Assembly: GCF_900101295.1 (NCBI RefSeq)
Contig: NZ_FOIL01000005.1
Location: forward strand, 42,858 to 106,857
Reading direction: 5' to 3'
Length of the DNA: 64,000 bases
Source: [Clostridium] aminophilum
GTDB taxonomy: Bacteria; Bacillota; Clostridia; Lachnospirales; Lachnospiraceae
The notes below the pieces were generated by a model that made no database searches, had not been told where the DNA came from, and saw only the letters and a list, made by a program, of their open reading frames with translations. Shown one piece after another: positions 61,912-64,000 of the stretch; within the stretch, counting starts at the first letter, position 1, and each line of letters opens with the position of its first letter. The translations under genes and the position numbers were made by a program.

Positions 61912-63675
61912 ATGACAGCAGGAATGGCAATTCATTCTAATAGTTCCTTTAATGAGGGAAAGGCAGTTAGATATTTGGAAGAAGTATTAGAGCAAGGGAA
62001 TAAAATCAAGACATTTTTTAAAGAGAATGATAGAACACCAAATTATGATGGAACGTTTGAATTAATATCGAAAAATGGAGAACCTAAAAAACAGTTTATT
62101 GTACAAATCAAAAAGACGAAAGCATTGCCTGTTTGTCAATCAGGGAAGAATTCGGGGAAGCGTGTGTATCAACTTGAGACGGCATTTTTGTATTACGTTA
62201 AAGCAAAAGTGACGGAAAGTCCTGCAATATATTTTGTTGTTGATATTGAAAATAACCGTATTTTTTATCTATATCTATCAGATGAATTATTAATGAAGTT
62301 GGATTTTGAAGGTAAAAAACGTGTGACATATGCTTTTTCGGAACAAGATGTTTTAAATGATATCAATGTTTTCTGTGATAGACTGTTTGACATTACGAAA
62401 AAAAGAAATGAAGGATTTATATATAAAACTGAGGATGAAATAGTAGAAATTCAAGAAGCGTTAGATTATATTAATGATTTATTTAATGGAGATTTGAAAG
62501 AAATAAAAAAAGCTTGTTATCCAAATCTATGGAGATTTGGAGTTGGTGTATCTACTGGTGAATGTGTCACACTGAGCTTTAAAAATAATAAAGGTAGCAA
62601 GGTAGATAATAGCTTTATAAATTCTTCTATGTTTTGTATCTATCCTCAATATAAAGGGGAAATAGGGAATTCGATAAGTGAGTATCGCAGCAATGGCTTT
62701 GGGACTCACATTGATTGTACTGGGACGAAGAAACCAATCGAATATGTGAAAGATGAAGTAAAGGAAGTAATCGTAAGATTCTGCGAAAATCCTCCTGCAA
62801 AACTTTTGCCGTCCACATTACTAGAAGAGCGAGTTTATGAAAAAGCAAAGGCCTTAATTGCTATTTTTGGTTCAGAAGAAGAGATATTAGTAGATGATGT
62901 TTTAATTAAATACAATATCTTGCTTTCATACTTATATATGATATTTTCACCGAACTATAATGCTACTGATGCCGAAAAACAATTTAAAAGAATTGTTTCA
63001 AATCAGATAAGGATTCCGGGGAATGGAATAAATTTTAGCAATCCTATGATGAAGGGAATTGTTCGGGGAGAACTTTTAAATTACTACAATTCAAAACCAG
63101 CGATTAAGTTTAACTCAAAGTTTGTTTTACAATTATTATCAAAAGCATCAATTGAGTTGTTTGTAGATTTGGAAGAACTAAAAGAAAGAGGCGTCAAAAA
63201 GATTCATAATGATTGGTATGAGCGTAGGTGTTTAGTGTATCAAGATGATATAGATTCTGTAAAAAAGCTATATAATGAATGGCTTAAAAAGCTTCCTGAT
63301 AGTTATCATGATATGTATAAAATGATTTTTGGGAAAAACTATGAATATATGTTTTCGTGTAATGTCGAGTTCTCGATAAATAAATGTTCGGAATCGGGGA
63401 TTCTTTATGATGAGATTATAAATACATATAAATCTAACGATGATATCAGTATTTCTTTAGTTGATTATATTAACCCGGATTTTCGGATTGAGTTAGAGGA
63501 GAGCGTTATCTCAAAAACGCATTCAAGTGTTTTAGGAAGAATTATATCGTCTGGAAATCCGTTATATGATGGAGTTAGATGTTGGTTATATCAGGGGATA
63601 TGTCAAAAGCTAGGTTTAAAATGTGAAGGCCTAAAACTTAATTTCGGCATAAGAACTACTATTTTTAGTAATTAA
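61912..63675 (+). CDS. large protein with N-terminal DUF4365-like PD-(D/E)XK nuclease motif
   Basis: A 587-residue AT-rich gene with GGAG just before the ATG. Residues about 10-110 carry a DUF4365-type motif set: NEGKAVRYLEE (Glu15), PNYDGTFEL (Asp46) and FIVQIKKTK (Gln65-Ile-Lys67), the pattern of PD-(D/E)XK nucleases. The remaining about 470 residues have no motif I recognise. DUF4365-like proteins occur in anti-phage islands, often as DNA-cleaving effectors. Location beside Wadjet and an IS end fits that. No helper gene is adjacent. Confidence 0.7.
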   Translation: MTAGMAIHSNSSFNEGKAVRYLEEVLEQGNKIKTFFKENDRTPNYDGTFELISKNGEPKKQFIVQIKKTKALPVCQSGKNSGKRVYQLETAFLYYVKAKVTESPAIYFVVDIENNRIFYLYLSDELLMKLDFEGKKRVTYAFSEQDVLNDINVFCDRLFDITKKRNEGFIYKTEDEIVEIQEALDYINDLFNGDLKEIKKACYPNLWRFGVGVSTGECVTLSFKNNKGSKVDNSFINSSMFCIYPQYKGEIGNSISEYRSNGFGTHIDCTGTKKPIEYVKDEVKEVIVRFCENPPAKLLPSTLLEERVYEKAKALIAIFGSEEEILVDDVLIKYNILLSYLYMIFSPNYNATDAEKQFKRIVSNQIRIPGNGINFSNPMMKGIVRGELLNYYNSKPAIKFNSKFVLQLLSKASIELFVDLEELKERGVKKIHNDWYERRCLVYQDDIDSVKKLYNEWLKKLPDSYHDMYKMIFGKNYEYMFSCNVEFSINKCSESGILYDEIINTYKSNDDISISLVDYINPDFRIELEESVISKTHSSVLGRIISSGNPLYDGVRCWLYQGICQKLGLKCEGLKLNFGIRTTIFSN

Positions 63676-63679
63676 GAAT

Positions 63680-63725
63680 GGTGCTGTCGCATTAGTTGAT
63701 TTTTCAACTGGTGCGCAGCACCTTT
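63680..63725 (+). terminator. hairpin at the edge of the IS1182-like element
   Basis: GGTGCTG-T-CGCA-TT-AGTTGA (63680-63699) pairs with TCAACT-GG-TGCG-CAGCACC (63704-63722), followed by TTTTCG. It may terminate the preceding gene and/or be the terminal inverted repeat of the insertion sequence. Confidence 0.6.
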
Positions 63726-63733
63726 TCGTATGC

Positions 63734-63761
63734 AAAATCAGCGGCTTTCGCCGCTGATTTT
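63734..63761. terminator. perfect hairpin inside the IS end
   Basis: AAAATCAGCGGC (63734-63745) and GCCGCTGATTTT (63750-63761) enclose TTTC. With T/A flanks on both sides, it probably terminates the minus-strand transposase transcript. Confidence 0.75.
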
Positions 63762-63859
63762 AAGTTTATGTGAGGCAAAGACGATTCGAAAACGCACTTT
63801 AACAAAGCCACTGATGTGGCTGATTCCATTTTCTGGATTCTGTTTTGAACTACTAAAAA

Positions 63860-64000
63860 TTATGCAATTCTCGACATCTCTGTCAGAAAGGTTCCGGTCC
63901 GATTGCCTTGAATCTTAAAATGGAGCTTATTGATATTGTATGCCAACGCAACCAGAATACTTTGCGCAAGAACATTTTTCTTTCCGCGATATAAATACTG
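63860..64000 (-). CDS. IS1182 family transposase, C-terminal 46 residues
   Basis: The minus-strand frame ends at TAA 63862-63860. It reads KNVLAQSILVALAYNINKL and on to SRIA, the typical IS1182 C-terminal segment in which an 'ilvalaYNinKLH' helix is conserved. The rest of the gene is outside the window. Confidence 0.7.
   Translation of the reverse strand, partial: QYLYRGKKNVLAQSILVALAYNINKLHFKIQGNRTGTFLTEMSRIA

Larger units (their letters stand above)
63679..64000 (-). mobile_element. IS1182-like insertion sequence, one end, continues beyond the window
   Basis: The minus strand from 64000 to 63860 encodes the end of an IS1182-type transposase. A terminal GGTGCTG repeat near 63680 and a hairpin just inside it mark the probable outer boundary. 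The exact boundary is inferred. Confidence 0.65.

Noticed and set aside
1..64000. tRNA or rRNA genes
   Set aside because: By eye I found no cloverleaf T-loop (GGTTCGAATCC-like) or rRNA signature in either strand; small ones could have been missed without a covariance search.

Overview
The window looks like a chromosomal segment of a low-to-mid GC anaerobic Firmicute, most likely class Clostridia and possibly Lachnospiraceae. This placement is inferred from gene content; no rRNA is present. The support is two T-box leaders, a six-gene Rnf complex in C-D-G-E-A-B order, strong AGGAGG ribosome binding sites, CarD, ScpA/ScpB, HflX and an Na+-coupled SNF transporter. I see no tRNA, rRNA or CRISPR array.

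Layout. (1) 1-4698: an oligopeptide-type ABC importer, with a cut-off binding protein, two permeases and one fused double ATPase. (2) 4726-8226: a consensus promoter, a T-box leader with a UGG (Trp) specifier and a TrpXYZ-type ABC importer, followed by a low-complexity membrane protein and a TauE/SafE permease. (3) 10053-20401: an amino-sugar cluster. NanE, an RpiR regulator, a ROK kinase, NagB and NagA would take ManNAc to fructose-6-phosphate. Set among them are a GntP-like transporter, a hydantoinase/oxoprolinase-like ATPase, an uncharacterised HEXXH protein and an FAD oxidoreductase, which suggests an unusual substrate. (4) 20541-23043, minus strand: aroA and tyrA. (5) 23378-29961: an EF-G-like GTPase, CarD, a T-box (CUC, Leu) with leuS, and a small gene whose C-terminus resembles the LeuS anticodon-binding region. 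(6) 30106-35811: a tight three-gene operon of an unknown soluble protein, a large sensor-MFS fusion and a membrane SpoIIE/PP2C phosphatase. It is the best candidate here for an undescribed signalling system. (7) 36080-40939: a housekeeping operon of metallophosphoesterase, scpA, scpB, dut, TPR lipoprotein and hflX, followed by a separate SNF transporter at 41054-42421. (8) 43029-48214: rnfCDGEAB. (9) 48589-51850: a dicarboxylate symporter carrying a degenerate RsbW-like ATPase domain, a small DMT-type transporter with a structured leader, and two small membrane proteins.

(10) 51934-64000 is accessory DNA, more AT-rich than the rest. It holds a complete Wadjet-type plasmid-defence operon in order jetD-A-B-C, a Fic protein with an excisionase-like HTH partner, a decayed reverse-transcriptase-like fragment, a large protein with a DUF4365-like PD-(D/E)XK nuclease motif, and the end of an IS1182-like element running off the window. 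It reads as a defence island.

No database search was possible. Family names rest on motifs, length and context, and proteins I could not place are described as unknown.
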